Assembly (NCBI RefSeq): GCF_900460345.1
Contig: NZ_UHHW01000002.1
Span: 1,860,001 to 1,924,000, forward strand
Reading direction: 5' to 3'
Length of the DNA: 64,000 nucleotides
Source: Trueperella pyogenes
GTDB lineage: Bacteria > Actinomycetota > Actinomycetes > Actinomycetales > Actinomycetaceae
In this document: one piece after another, positions 36,318-44,521 of the stretch
Position numbering within the stretch: the stretch's first letter is position 1
Layout: the number at the start of each line of letters is the position of its first letter
The notes under the pieces: generated by a model
Told to the model about the DNA's origin: nothing
What the model saw: the letters and a program-made list of their open reading frames with translations, nothing else
Databases searched by the model: none
Translations under genes and position numbers: made by a program

Positions 36318-36390
36318 GGCTCTGTAGCTCAGTTGGTAGAGCGTTCGACTGAAAATCGAAAGGTCACCGGATCGACGCCGGTCGGAGCCA
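36318..36390 (+). tRNA. tRNA-Phe (anticodon GAA)
   Basis: A 73-nt cloverleaf. The acceptor stem is GGCTCTG/CGGAGCC and the anticodon arm TTCGA-CTGAAAA-TCGAA. The T loop is ATCGACG, so the usual T54 is an A. No CCA is encoded. Confidence 0.96.
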
Positions 36391-36396
36391 CAGCTA

Positions 36397-36420
36397 AGAC
36401 CCTCGCGAAAGCGAGGGTCT
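36397..36420 (+). terminator. Terminator of the tRNA group
   Basis: AGACCCTCGC, loop GAAA, GCGAGGGTCT: a perfect 10-bp stem 6 nt after tRNA-Phe, capped by a stable GNRA-type tetraloop. The T-run after it is weak. Confidence 0.75.
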
Positions 36421-36534
36421 TCGTCAAACTCACGGATTTTCAGCCCTTCGGCGATCCACCCAACCTACATTAGCCCTTTCGCGATGCTTCGGCTCTACAA
36501 TGGGGACGTTGTAGTTCGCCGTCGTGAGGGTCTA

Positions 36535-38328
36535 ATGTTCAGTAAACCTTACAAGCCACGTCACGGTCGTTTTCCGGGGGCCGTCATCCCCACGGGACTC
36601 GATGCTACCGCCGTCGCGCCGGAGATTGACCTAGGCACAAGCGAACCCGCCGACGCCGACGCCGCCCATTCTTTCGCCGAATCTAAGCGCCGCTCCGCTA
36701 AGGCCTCTCTCATCATGAGCTTGGGCACTCTCACTTCCCGGCTCCTGGGCATGGTCCGCTCCCCGATGCTGATCGGCGCGGTCCTGGGCCTGAACTCCCT
36801 CGTCGGTAACTCTTTCGACATAGCCAACAAGCTGCCCACGCTCCTATATATGATCATCGCGGGCGGCCTGGTCAATGCGGTGCTCGTGCCCGCGATCGTC
36901 AAGGCCAGCCGGGCCGAAGATTCCGGCGAAGGTTTCATCAACAAGCTCCTCACCCTGTCGATGGTCACGCTCGGCGGCATCACGATCCTCCTGACGCTAG
37001 CCTCCCCGCTGATCGTGAAGATCTTCGCGGTTGCCCTGGATGACCAGTGGTACCGCCTGACTGTGCTTTTTGCGCTTTGGTGTTTGCCACAGATCTTCTT
37101 CTATGGCATGTACACGATTTTTGGCCAGATTCTCAATGCGCGCGAGAACTTTGGCCCGTACATGTGGGCTCCTGCGCTCAACAACGTCATTGCCATCGGC
37201 GGCCTCGCCATGATGCTGTGGGTCTGGGGGCCAGCCGACGTCGCCACCGCCTCCGACGCCGCCACCTGGTTTTCGGCGCGCGGCCACGTGCTTGCTGGCG
37301 TCCATACCCTCGGGATCGCCGCTCAGGCCTGCATCCTGCTTATCCCGCTGCGGCGTGTGGGAATCAGGTATCGTCCCGACTTCCAGTGGCGTGGCTCGGG
37401 GCTCGGCCAGGCCGGCCGGGCGTCATTGTGGGTGATGGCGATGATGCTAACGGGCATGGTGCCGACTATTGCGCTGTCGAATGTGGCGGCGGGCGCCACG
37501 ATGCGTGCGCAGCAGTCGGGCATGAACCTCGAGACCGTCGTCGGCAATCTCGGCTATTCGACCGCGTACACCATCTATTCGATCCCGACTTCCGTGATTA
37601 CCGTCTCGATCGCCACCGCGCTTTTCACTAAGCTCGCCCAGGCCGCAGTGTCGAAGAACTACGCGCGCGTGCGCCAGGAGGCTTCGTACACCCTGCGCGT
37701 GACCTCCACGCTCATGTTTCTCTCCTCCGCCCTCCTCATCGTCTTGGCGGTCCCGACCACCCGCATTCTTTCCCCAAGCTCCTCCCCTGAGGAGGTCTTA
37801 GCAATTTCCTTTGTGGTCGCGGTGCTGGCGATTGGCCTGCCGGGGGTGAGCGCGGTGACGGTTCTCGACCGCATCTATTACGCACTGGAAGACACCCGCG
37901 CGGCCTTCTTCGTCGGTTTGCCCTGGCAGGTTCTTGGGCTCACCGGTTTTCTTCTGTGCGGGTTCCTCCCACCGCAGTGGGTGGTCGTGGGCGTAGGTAG
38001 CGTGATGGCGTTGACGAACGTGGCGGCCGGCGTCGTCACCTATCTTTTGGTACGACGCCGTCTGGGCGGCTTGGACCTGACGCGGATTACATCCACCCAT
38101 GCAAAGCTCGTGCTCGTCACGGCTTTGACTATCGCGTTCGGCTTCGCGATGCTGCTGGTATCGGGTGTGGATAGATCTGCGTCGGTATCGGTGGCTGTGG
38201 TGACGGTTGGCGTGGTTGCGCCGATTCTGGCCAGCGTGTTTTACGCGCTGATGAAGCTGTTCCAGATGCCGGAGGCGGAGGGCGTGGCGATGATAGTCGG
38301 CAAGATCGCTAGCAGACTACGCCGTTAA
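36535..38328 (+). CDS. murJ: MurJ/MviN-type lipid II flippase family protein
   Basis: I chose ATG 36535 with a GAGGG site; a frame opening at 36484 has no site. The 597-residue protein has about 14 membrane segments, beginning at SLIMSLGTLTSRLLGMVR after a polar N-terminus of about 60 residues. It has the MurJ-typical YMIIAGGLVNAVLVPAIV and the downstream FSIPTSVIT-like YSIPTSVITVSIATALF. MurJ flips lipid II for peptidoglycan synthesis. Actinobacterial MviN proteins often carry extra domains; none is present here. Confidence 0.9.
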   Translation: MFSKPYKPRHGRFPGAVIPTGLDATAVAPEIDLGTSEPADADAAHSFAESKRRSAKASLIMSLGTLTSRLLGMVRSPMLIGAVLGLNSLVGNSFDIANKLPTLLYMIIAGGLVNAVLVPAIVKASRAEDSGEGFINKLLTLSMVTLGGITILLTLASPLIVKIFAVALDDQWYRLTVLFALWCLPQIFFYGMYTIFGQILNARENFGPYMWAPALNNVIAIGGLAMMLWVWGPADVATASDAATWFSARGHVLAGVHTLGIAAQACILLIPLRRVGIRYRPDFQWRGSGLGQAGRASLWVMAMMLTGMVPTIALSNVAAGATMRAQQSGMNLETVVGNLGYSTAYTIYSIPTSVITVSIATALFTKLAQAAVSKNYARVRQEASYTLRVTSTLMFLSSALLIVLAVPTTRILSPSSSPEEVLAISFVVAVLAIGLPGVSAVTVLDRIYYALEDTRAAFFVGLPWQVLGLTGFLLCGFLPPQWVVVGVGSVMALTNVAAGVVTYLLVRRRLGGLDLTRITSTHAKLVLVTALTIAFGFAMLLVSGVDRSASVSVAVVTVGVVAPILASVFYALMKLFQMPEAEGVAMIVGKIASRLRR

Positions 38329-38385
38329 ATTGCGAAAGTCCCGAAGTCCCTTTCCCACAATAGCCTGACTTGGCAGACTAGGGGT

Positions 38386-39336
38386 ATGAGTATTTCTACT
38401 TCTAAACTGTCAGTCATTGGCGCCGGTTCGGTTGGAACGGCACTTGCGTATGCGGCGATGATCCGTGGGTCGGCCAAGATCGTCGCTCTTCAGGACCTCA
38501 ACGAGGCCAAAGTCGAAGCGGAAGTTCTTGACCTTGCGCATGGCACCCAGTTCATGCAATCGTCCTCTATTATCGGTGGCGCTTCGCAGGACGTGACTGC
38601 TGATTCCGACGTCGTCGTCATCACTGCAGGCGCGAAGCAGAATCCGGGTCAGACGCGCCTGGATCTGGCGGCGAAGAACGTGTCCATTTTGGAGTCGATG
38701 CTGCCAGGGCTGGTGGAGCGTTCTCCGAACGCGGTGTTCATGCTGGTGACGAACCCAGTGGATGTGCTTACCTATGTGGCCACGAAGATCGCGGGTCTGC
38801 CGGAGGGGCGCGTGTTCGGTTCGGGCACGGTGCTCGACTCCTCGCGTTTGCGGTGGCTGCTCGGCCAGCGCCTGGGCGTGTCTGCGCGGTCAGTTCATTC
38901 GATGATTATTGGCGAGCACGGCGATTCCGAGTTTGCCATGTGGTCCACCGCCACGGTGGGGCAGCTGCCGTTGCGCGAAGCGCGCACGCCAGAAGGGCAG
39001 GCTTTCACGACCGCGCAGTTGGATGAGATCGAGCATGAGGTCATCAATGCGGCTTACAAGGTCATTGAGGGCAAGGGTGCTACGAACTACGCTATCGGCG
39101 TCTCGGGTGCGCGCATCGTGGAGGCCATTCTTGGCGATCAGAAGGCCATCCTGCCCGTGTCTTCACCCAATCACGGCGTGGCGGGCGCTGAGGATGTGTC
39201 GTTCTCTGTGCCATCGGTCGTCGGCCGTCTGGGTGTGGAGCGCGCGCTGCCACTGATCCTGGACGAGCAGGAGCAGGCGCGTTTGAGCTCGTCCGTGGAG
39301 GCGCTGCGCAAGACCATCAAGATGGTCGGATACTAG
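38386..39336 (+). CDS. ldh: L-lactate dehydrogenase
   Basis: The 316-residue protein has the Rossmann GAGSVGTALAYA motif (about residues 11-22), the active loop AGAKQNPGQTR with Gln at the position that separates LDH from malate dehydrogenase, LVTNPVDVLTY, and catalytic GEHGDSEF with the His proton donor. It reduces pyruvate to L-lactate with NADH, consistent with a fermentative lifestyle. It stands alone, ahead of a strong terminator. Confidence 0.95.
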   Translation: MSISTSKLSVIGAGSVGTALAYAAMIRGSAKIVALQDLNEAKVEAEVLDLAHGTQFMQSSSIIGGASQDVTADSDVVVITAGAKQNPGQTRLDLAAKNVSILESMLPGLVERSPNAVFMLVTNPVDVLTYVATKIAGLPEGRVFGSGTVLDSSRLRWLLGQRLGVSARSVHSMIIGEHGDSEFAMWSTATVGQLPLREARTPEGQAFTTAQLDEIEHEVINAAYKVIEGKGATNYAIGVSGARIVEAILGDQKAILPVSSPNHGVAGAEDVSFSVPSVVGRLGVERALPLILDEQEQARLSSSVEALRKTIKMVGY

Positions 39337-39365
39337 GCTCTGCTTCAGATTCTGAGGCTGGCTCG

Positions 39366-39423
39366 GCGCCGACACAAAACATGAATCTGGGCCCTACCAG
39401 GCTCATATGAACCGCCGGCCGGT
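39366..39423 (+). repeat. Dispersed hairpin repeat, copy B
   Basis: Fifty-eight nucleotides matching 31502-31561 except for scattered changes and a 2-nt gap. The stem is TGGGC/GCTCA with a G-U pair and a loop CCTACCAG. The flanks GCGCCGACACAAAACATGAA and GGCCGGT are shared. It lies between ldh and the sortase gene, running into the terminator hairpin. Confidence 0.75.
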
Positions 39424-39443
39424 TTGCTATTGACCGGCCGGCG
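39413..39443. terminator. Terminator between ldh and the sortase gene
   Basis: CGCCGGCCGGT and ACCGGCCGGCG form a perfect 11-bp stem with a 9-nt loop, followed by CTGTTTT on the plus strand. It contains the stop codon of the convergent sortase gene. Confidence 0.85.
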
Positions 39444-40332
39444 CTGTTTTACGGCGCCCTTCAGCGTAGCCAGCGCGCCAGAAGTTTGTGCCGATTGCGA
39501 CTAGCACGGCGACGACGATGGCGGCCCACCAAGGGAAACCCGGAATGCTGGGACTTTCACCGGCAGCCCTGATGTCTTCGATCGGGGTGGGTGTAATGCG
39601 TTCGCCGGTGACGAGGATTCTGTGAGTATTGACGCCTAGAGGCGTACACGTAATCAAGGAGACGAGATCTTTGCCGTCAACGACCGAAATGGATTCGGTG
39701 TCAGACGGGTCGATCACCTGGGTATCGATCACTTTGTACGTCAGTACCTCACCAAATGTTTCAACGACGAACGTATCGCCGACGTCGACTCGGTCGAGTT
39801 CGTTGAAGAGGGTGGATTCGGGCAGCCCGCGGTGTGCGGTGAGGACAGATCGGGTGGATTTGCCGCCGACGGGCAAGGCGGTGCCACGCAAGTGCCCGAC
39901 TCCCTTGGCGAGTGTGGCATCGGAGGTGCCGTGGTAGATGGGCAGGTCGACGTCGATAGCCTCGATGCGGAGCCGACCCATGATGCCCGAGTCGGTGGCG
40001 TTGAGGAGTTTGTAGTAGTCGAAAGCGCCTTCGTGGGTCACGTTGCCGACGGCTTTGTGCTGGTCTGCTTCGACGATCACTCCGCCGACGAGGAGGCGGT
40101 TGTATTCGCGCGCCTCGGCGAGGGAATCGCGAGTCTTTGACGAGGTGAGCTTGCGCTGATCTTGTGCAGTGCGGACGATGAGCTTTGATTGGTTGTACTG
40201 GGAGAACCAAGATGCGACGAAGGGATAGAGCGCGAGGCTAGCTCCGAGAAGGATGATGAGGGAGCCAACGGCAGTGAGTTTGGGGAATGCCCAACGGCGC
40301 GTGATGAGCCGGGCGCGGTGCGAGGCTTTCAT
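39427..40332 (-). CDS. Class C sortase (pilus polymerase)
   Basis: The 301-residue protein has an N-terminal membrane helix (LIILLGASLALYPFVA), the sortase barrel with catalytic TAHRGL (His), the SLITCTPLG motif (Cys), and the distal Arg in HRILVTGER. A C-terminal helix (PWWAAIVVAVLVAIGTNFW) and the lid-like IDVDLPIYHGTS support class C. Class C sortases join pilins by isopeptide bonds. It lies downstream of the pilin remnant and the adhesin gene, the usual pilus-locus order. Confidence 0.92.
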   Translation of the reverse strand: MKASHRARLITRRWAFPKLTAVGSLIILLGASLALYPFVASWFSQYNQSKLIVRTAQDQRKLTSSKTRDSLAEAREYNRLLVGGVIVEADQHKAVGNVTHEGAFDYYKLLNATDSGIMGRLRIEAIDVDLPIYHGTSDATLAKGVGHLRGTALPVGGKSTRSVLTAHRGLPESTLFNELDRVDVGDTFVVETFGEVLTYKVIDTQVIDPSDTESISVVDGKDLVSLITCTPLGVNTHRILVTGERITPTPIEDIRAAGESPSIPGFPWWAAIVVAVLVAIGTNFWRAGYAEGRRKTAPAGQ

Positions 40333-40408
40333 CTTTCCCTTTCACATAGGCTCTATAGGGCTAGGCGGGCCGCCGGAAATCGGCAGCCCGCCCACAGTAT
40401 CCTAATAG

Positions 40409-40703
40409 TTAGGCATTACGACGACGAGCGACATAGACCGTACCTGCACCCGCAGCGAGCAGAAGAAGACCTGCGGCGACCATGATCGCGGTGCCCTGGG
40501 CGCCGGTGAGCGGAAGATCTGGACCTTCAACCTTGACGTTCTCGAACTCGATGAGTTCGGTCGCATCCTTGCCGGCCTTCACAGTGACCGTCCTGCCAAC
40601 TGGATCCAGTACGTAGCCTGCAGGAGCAGCGGTCTCCTTGAGGCAGTAATCCTTCGAATCTGATTCATTCTTGCCCACGTACAGCTTTTGTGTGATCACG
40701 CCG
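40409..40703 (-). pseudogene. 3' remnant of a major pilin gene
   Basis: The 96-codon frame from GTG 40699 encodes only the end of a Cna_B-type pilin: DYCLKETAAPAGYVLDP, which contains the E-box motif, then a sorting signal LPLTG, a hydrophobic stretch and ARRRNA. There is no signal peptide, pilin motif or N-terminal domain, and no ribosome-binding site. The coding frame breaks at 40703/40704, where a TGAACTAGCCCCCGAAAG sequence begins that resembles an IS3-family end. A full pilin would be about 500 residues. I infer IS insertion and deletion removed its front part. Confidence 0.8.
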
Positions 40704-40735
40704 CTGAACTAGCCCCCGAAAGTTGGACTCCTTTA
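40704..40735. mobile_element. Possible IS3-family terminal remnant
   Basis: TGAACTAGCCCCCGAAAG followed by TTGGACTCC is similar to the terminal inverted repeats of IS150-group IS3 elements (pattern TG...CCCC.AAAGTTGGAC). No transposase remains: the next gene ends 18 nt beyond. It marks the junction at which the pilin gene is cut. The identification comes from memory of the family pattern. Confidence 0.5.
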
Positions 40736-40747
40736 TTATCTAGCTAA

Positions 40748-43700
40748 CTAGCTCTTCTTGCGTCGGTTCACTAGCACGAATGCCATTCCAGTCAGCAGAC
40801 TGAGCAAGGCTGCGCCAGCGAGGCCGCCAACCGTTGCGCCGGTGAATGCCAACGCGGGCGCATCCGCCTTCGGCGTGTGGGTATTCGTCACCTTCACGAC
40901 GCCGGCGTCGCTCTCCACCTTCGAGGTGTAGCCATCGACCTTGTCCTCGACGACACTGTATTCAACCGGCATACCGCCCTTGTTGGCGGGAAGCTCAGCG
41001 AACTGCCCCTTCCAGGCGTTGTCCTTGGTGAGCGTCAGGCTTTGTCCCTCTACCGGCTTGCCGTTTGCCAGCAGACGCACGGTGATCGAGTCTGGGCGCA
41101 GCCCGTCCTTGTTGTCGGCGTCGTCCCACACCTTGAGGACTGGAATTGCCGTTACAGCCGGAGTGTGGGTGTTCGTGACGGTGTAGCCGCGCGTAGCGTC
41201 TCCAGCCACTTGGGAAGTGTAACCCTTGGGCACGCTCACCTCAGCAACTGAGTAGGCAATCTTCTTACCGGCCTTGAATTCCTCAAGCTCAGTAAAGGTG
41301 CCAGCCCAGTTGTTAGCAGCCTTCAGAGTGAGCACCTTGCCCTCGACTGGCTTGCCGTCTGCGAGCAGCTGCACCTGAACGGACTCCGGGCGCAAGCCGT
41401 CCTGATCGTGCCCATCCTGCCAGGACTTGGCCACACCAACCGAGGTCTTGCCCGGCGTGTAGGTGTTCGTCACGTTGTAGCCAGCCATCTTGGCACTGTA
41501 ACCAGAAACCGCGTCCTCAGTGATCGTGTAAACAATCTCCTGGCCCTTATCGAACTTGGGCAGATCGGTGAAGCTCCAGGCCCACTTCTGTGCGGCAGTC
41601 ACAGTGCGGGAGTCAGCCTCCACGCCATTCTTCAACAAACGAATGGTAATCGACTCCGGACGCTTTCCATCCTGGTTATTCGCGTCGTCCCACGTCTTGG
41701 TGCCCTCAACCGACACGGTTGCAGGCTTGTGGGCGTTCTTCAGATTCATCCCGTCGGTCTTAGAAACATAGCCCTCTGGGACCTTGACCTCAGCGACCGA
41801 GTAGACAATCTGCTTACCCTCGGCAAACTTCGGCAAATCTGTAAACGAGTACTTCCACTCGCCTTTCTCGTCAGCCTTCACCTCAACCGGATCACCATGA
41901 GGCTTACCATTGGCGAGCAACTGCACCTGAATCGACACCGGACGCAGACCATCCTGGTTATTGGCATCATCCCAGGTCTTCACACCCTCAACCGACACCG
42001 TTTCCGGGGTGTAGGTGTTAGTCACCTTCACGACGCCGTCGACATTCTCCACCTTCGAGATGTAGCCATCGACCTTGTCCTCAACAACGGTGTAGACAAC
42101 CGGCCTGCCGTCCTTCTTCGCGGGCAAGCCAGAGAACTCGCCCTTCCAAGCATTGTCCTTGGTCAGCTTCAGCACCTTGCCGTCAACCAGCTGGCCGTCA
42201 GCCTTCAAACGAACGACGACGGAATCAGGACGCTTGCGATCTTGGTTATCGCTGTCGGCCCAAGACTTCTCCACAGGGATCGACACGGTTGCAGGCTTGT
42301 GGGTGTTCTTCAAGTTCATCCCGTCGGTCTTAGAAACATAGCCCTCTGGGACCTTGACCTCAGCGACCGAATAGACAATCTGCTTGCCCTCGGCAAACTT
42401 CGGCAAATCTACAAAGGAGTACTTCCACGCACCCTTCTCGTCAGCCTTCACCTCAACCGGATCACCATGCGGCTTACCGTTGGCGAGCAACTGCACCTGA
42501 ATCGACGCCGGACGCAGACCATCCTGATTGTTGGCATCGTCCCAGGTCTTCACACCCTCAACGCCGACCGTGTTCGGAGTATGCGTATTGGTCACGGTAA
42601 AGCCGGTAGTCTGATTGCCCGTCACCTTAGGCGTGTAGCCAGAAGGCACATCAAGTTCTTTGACGGAATAATTAATCTTGTCCTTGGCCGTAAAACCGGG
42701 CTTGTAGGCATTAAGGTCGGTGAAGGAGCCTTCCCACTTGCCATTCTGAGGCAACGTCAAAACCTTGCCCTCGACTGGCTTGCCATCGGCAAGCAGCTGG
42801 ATCTTGACAGACCGCGGCCGCAGGTGATCCCGATCCTCCGCGTCCGCCCACGCCTTGGTGACCTTTACGCTGGTTTTCTTAACCTGGTTGATCACGTCCT
42901 TGAAGGTCTTATGATCACCAGCCTTAAGTTCGATTTCAAGCTTTATCACCTTTTGCGGGTCAAATACGATACCCTCAGGCGCGCCAACCTCAGTAATGAC
43001 GAGCGTTCCAGGTTTAAATCCCTTTTCGCGAATCTGACCCTTATCGTTCGTAATCAAGGTTTTCGATGTTTCGGTCTTGTTAGGGAAGAGGGCTCCCTTA
43101 TCTTGACGCTCAACCTTAAACCGAACACCCGGAACGGGGGTCCTTGAGTCCTTCAGAATCTTATCGAGATTCAATGAAGCCGTAGTCTTACCTTCAATAC
43201 CTCCCGATGCTTTCGGGTTCCGGACAGTATAAGTATCTACGATACGGTCTTTCTTCTGATTCTCGTAGAAATCAAAAGTAGCAGTATTCGTGAACTCTTC
43301 CTGAGTATCATCCATGATCTTGGCGTCGTAAGTAAAGGAGAATTCTTTACCGTTGATCACTGATTCTGGGATGTGAATTGCTATTTTGCCATCGCTTTGG
43401 TTGAAGTCAATCGTCGTGCCCGCATATGCACCATAATTGCGATCGTTGAGAAAATCATTAATGGAGTTCCATCTGAGATCATATTGTGATCTATGCTGCC
43501 CGCCCCAGTGCAGGCCGATTTTAATTCCGTGGCCATCCAACTGTTGCCCAGCCCCAAGAACGTCAGCAATATCCACGTCACCACCTGGATACGAGTCACC
43601 GTTAATGTTCGCACGAAGGAACCACGTCACATAACCCGGATTACTATCCCCATAGAGCAGACCAGTTTTTCCTGCGAAAACCCCGCGGTCTCCTCCTCTA

Positions 43701-44206
43701 TTATGTGCCACGCTAACAGTAGTGTTACCTACCTTGAGAGTACGCGTCGTACCTCGTTCAGCATTCAAACCAGTCATGACAACATTTAAAAATCCACGGA
43801 CATCGTGCAACTTCTCAACGTCACGAGTGAAAGTAATACTGATGCTACTACTAGTGACATCCACGTCAGCGATCTTTTTTCCGTTGTAGCTCAGATCAGG
43901 AGTGAGCAGTTTAGACACTGCCTGAGCACCAGTTCCTGCTGTGATCGGAACAACGATCTTGCTACCGGGTTTAATGAATCCTTCACGGTTTTCATCTTCG
44001 TTTTGCCCGCCTGAAAATCTGAGAGACACTTTGAAATCATCATTATGATTAATTCTGGTCGGGCTGACTTCGAAGTCATAGACCAACCCTGCCGCGTCTC
44101 CCTGCAAACCGAAATCTTTGCCGTGCGCGTACGCGGCGGTGGGCGAGAATATCGCCAGAATCAAAATCAGTACGGCAGCTACTGCTCCCGTTGTCCTAGT
44201 TTTCAT
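40748..44206 (-). CDS. Cna_B-repeat surface adhesin / pilus tip-like protein
   Basis: I chose ATG 44206, 6 nt after GGGAG. The 1152-residue protein has a signal peptide (about 1-28, ending AYAHG), an adhesive N-terminal half (to about 330), and one variant domain with GKTTASLNLDKIL and GVRFKVERQDKG. Seven Cna_B repeats follow from about residue 450, recognisable by a K.W.D...QDGLRP motif (for example KTWDDANNQDGLRP). The sorting signal is LAFTG (1119-1123), a hydrophobic helix and NRRKKS. Cna_B domains usually carry isopeptide bonds. It is wall-anchored or pilus-incorporated by a sortase. Repeats 2 and 4 are nearly identical in DNA. Confidence 0.92.
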   Translation of the reverse strand: MKTRTTGAVAAVLILILAIFSPTAAYAHGKDFGLQGDAAGLVYDFEVSPTRINHNDDFKVSLRFSGGQNEDENREGFIKPGSKIVVPITAGTGAQAVSKLLTPDLSYNGKKIADVDVTSSSISITFTRDVEKLHDVRGFLNVVMTGLNAERGTTRTLKVGNTTVSVAHNRGGDRGVFAGKTGLLYGDSNPGYVTWFLRANINGDSYPGGDVDIADVLGAGQQLDGHGIKIGLHWGGQHRSQYDLRWNSINDFLNDRNYGAYAGTTIDFNQSDGKIAIHIPESVINGKEFSFTYDAKIMDDTQEEFTNTATFDFYENQKKDRIVDTYTVRNPKASGGIEGKTTASLNLDKILKDSRTPVPGVRFKVERQDKGALFPNKTETSKTLITNDKGQIREKGFKPGTLVITEVGAPEGIVFDPQKVIKLEIELKAGDHKTFKDVINQVKKTSVKVTKAWADAEDRDHLRPRSVKIQLLADGKPVEGKVLTLPQNGKWEGSFTDLNAYKPGFTAKDKINYSVKELDVPSGYTPKVTGNQTTGFTVTNTHTPNTVGVEGVKTWDDANNQDGLRPASIQVQLLANGKPHGDPVEVKADEKGAWKYSFVDLPKFAEGKQIVYSVAEVKVPEGYVSKTDGMNLKNTHKPATVSIPVEKSWADSDNQDRKRPDSVVVRLKADGQLVDGKVLKLTKDNAWKGEFSGLPAKKDGRPVVYTVVEDKVDGYISKVENVDGVVKVTNTYTPETVSVEGVKTWDDANNQDGLRPVSIQVQLLANGKPHGDPVEVKADEKGEWKYSFTDLPKFAEGKQIVYSVAEVKVPEGYVSKTDGMNLKNAHKPATVSVEGTKTWDDANNQDGKRPESITIRLLKNGVEADSRTVTAAQKWAWSFTDLPKFDKGQEIVYTITEDAVSGYSAKMAGYNVTNTYTPGKTSVGVAKSWQDGHDQDGLRPESVQVQLLADGKPVEGKVLTLKAANNWAGTFTELEEFKAGKKIAYSVAEVSVPKGYTSQVAGDATRGYTVTNTHTPAVTAIPVLKVWDDADNKDGLRPDSITVRLLANGKPVEGQSLTLTKDNAWKGQFAELPANKGGMPVEYSVVEDKVDGYTSKVESDAGVVKVTNTHTPKADAPALAFTGATVGGLAGAALLSLLTGMAFVLVNRRKKS
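41711..41992 (+). repeat. Near-identical intragenic repeat, copy 1 (Cna_B repeat 4)
   Basis: About 282 bp that match 42281-42562 almost base for base (offset exactly 570 bp). Both encode a Cna_B unit containing ADEKG and VPEGYVSKTDGMNLKN. The other five units are much more diverged, so this pair looks recently duplicated or gene-converted. Confidence 0.85.
42281..42562 (+). repeat. Near-identical intragenic repeat, copy 2 (Cna_B repeat 2)
   Basis: The second copy of the 282-bp unit. Recombination between the copies would remove or add 570 bp, exactly 190 codons, so the reading frame would survive. Confidence 0.85.
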
Positions 44207-44263
44207 TGAAAACTCCCTCATTACTGAACTTTTTACTGCCAGCTCAAGCTGCAATGACAGCAA

Positions 44264-44290
44264 TTTCGTTCAGTGTCTGAATGAACGAAA
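44264..44290. promoter_or_regulatory. Inverted repeat 1 upstream of the adhesin gene
   Basis: TTTCGTTCA and TGAACGAAA: perfect 9-bp arms with a 9-nt spacer, 58-84 nt upstream of the adhesin ATG. Operator candidate. Confidence 0.55.
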
Positions 44291-44297
44291 GGAACAT

Positions 44298-44318
44298 TGT
44301 TTCATTCGCAATGAAACA
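44298..44318. promoter_or_regulatory. Inverted repeat 2 upstream of the adhesin gene
   Basis: TGTTTCATT, spacer CGC, AATGAAACA: a perfect 21-bp palindromic site, 8 nt after inverted repeat 1. Its size and symmetry suit a dimeric regulator. Confidence 0.6.
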
Positions 44319-44521
44319 TATTTCCCATTTTTGCAGAAGTTACTTTACGGATAGTAACTAAGTTTTCTACAACTGCGCGTGTGACATCTTTTCGTCATTT
44401 CTAGAATTAGTCAGAATCAGTCCAATATTCTCGTTAAGATAGTTCAGCCAATGGAATACCTGCTCTTCACACTTCGATCATTCACGAAGAGCGCCTTTCG
44501 CCATCGCCTAGTGCGGAACCT

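Larger units (their letters stand above)
44207..44521. promoter_or_regulatory. Divergent regulatory region of the pilus locus
   Basis: These 315 A+T-rich bp separate the adhesin gene (minus) and the LuxR-type regulator (plus). They contain three inverted repeats, at 44264-44290, 44298-44318 and 44338-44359 (AGTTAC/GTAACT). No coding frame is credible. Both promoters and the regulator's operators are expected here. Confidence 0.55.

Noticed and set aside
41408..43147. A 579-codon plus-strand frame antisense to the adhesin
   Set aside because: Open because the Cna_B repeats lack stops in that frame. It repeats with the same period as the sense gene and has no start signals.
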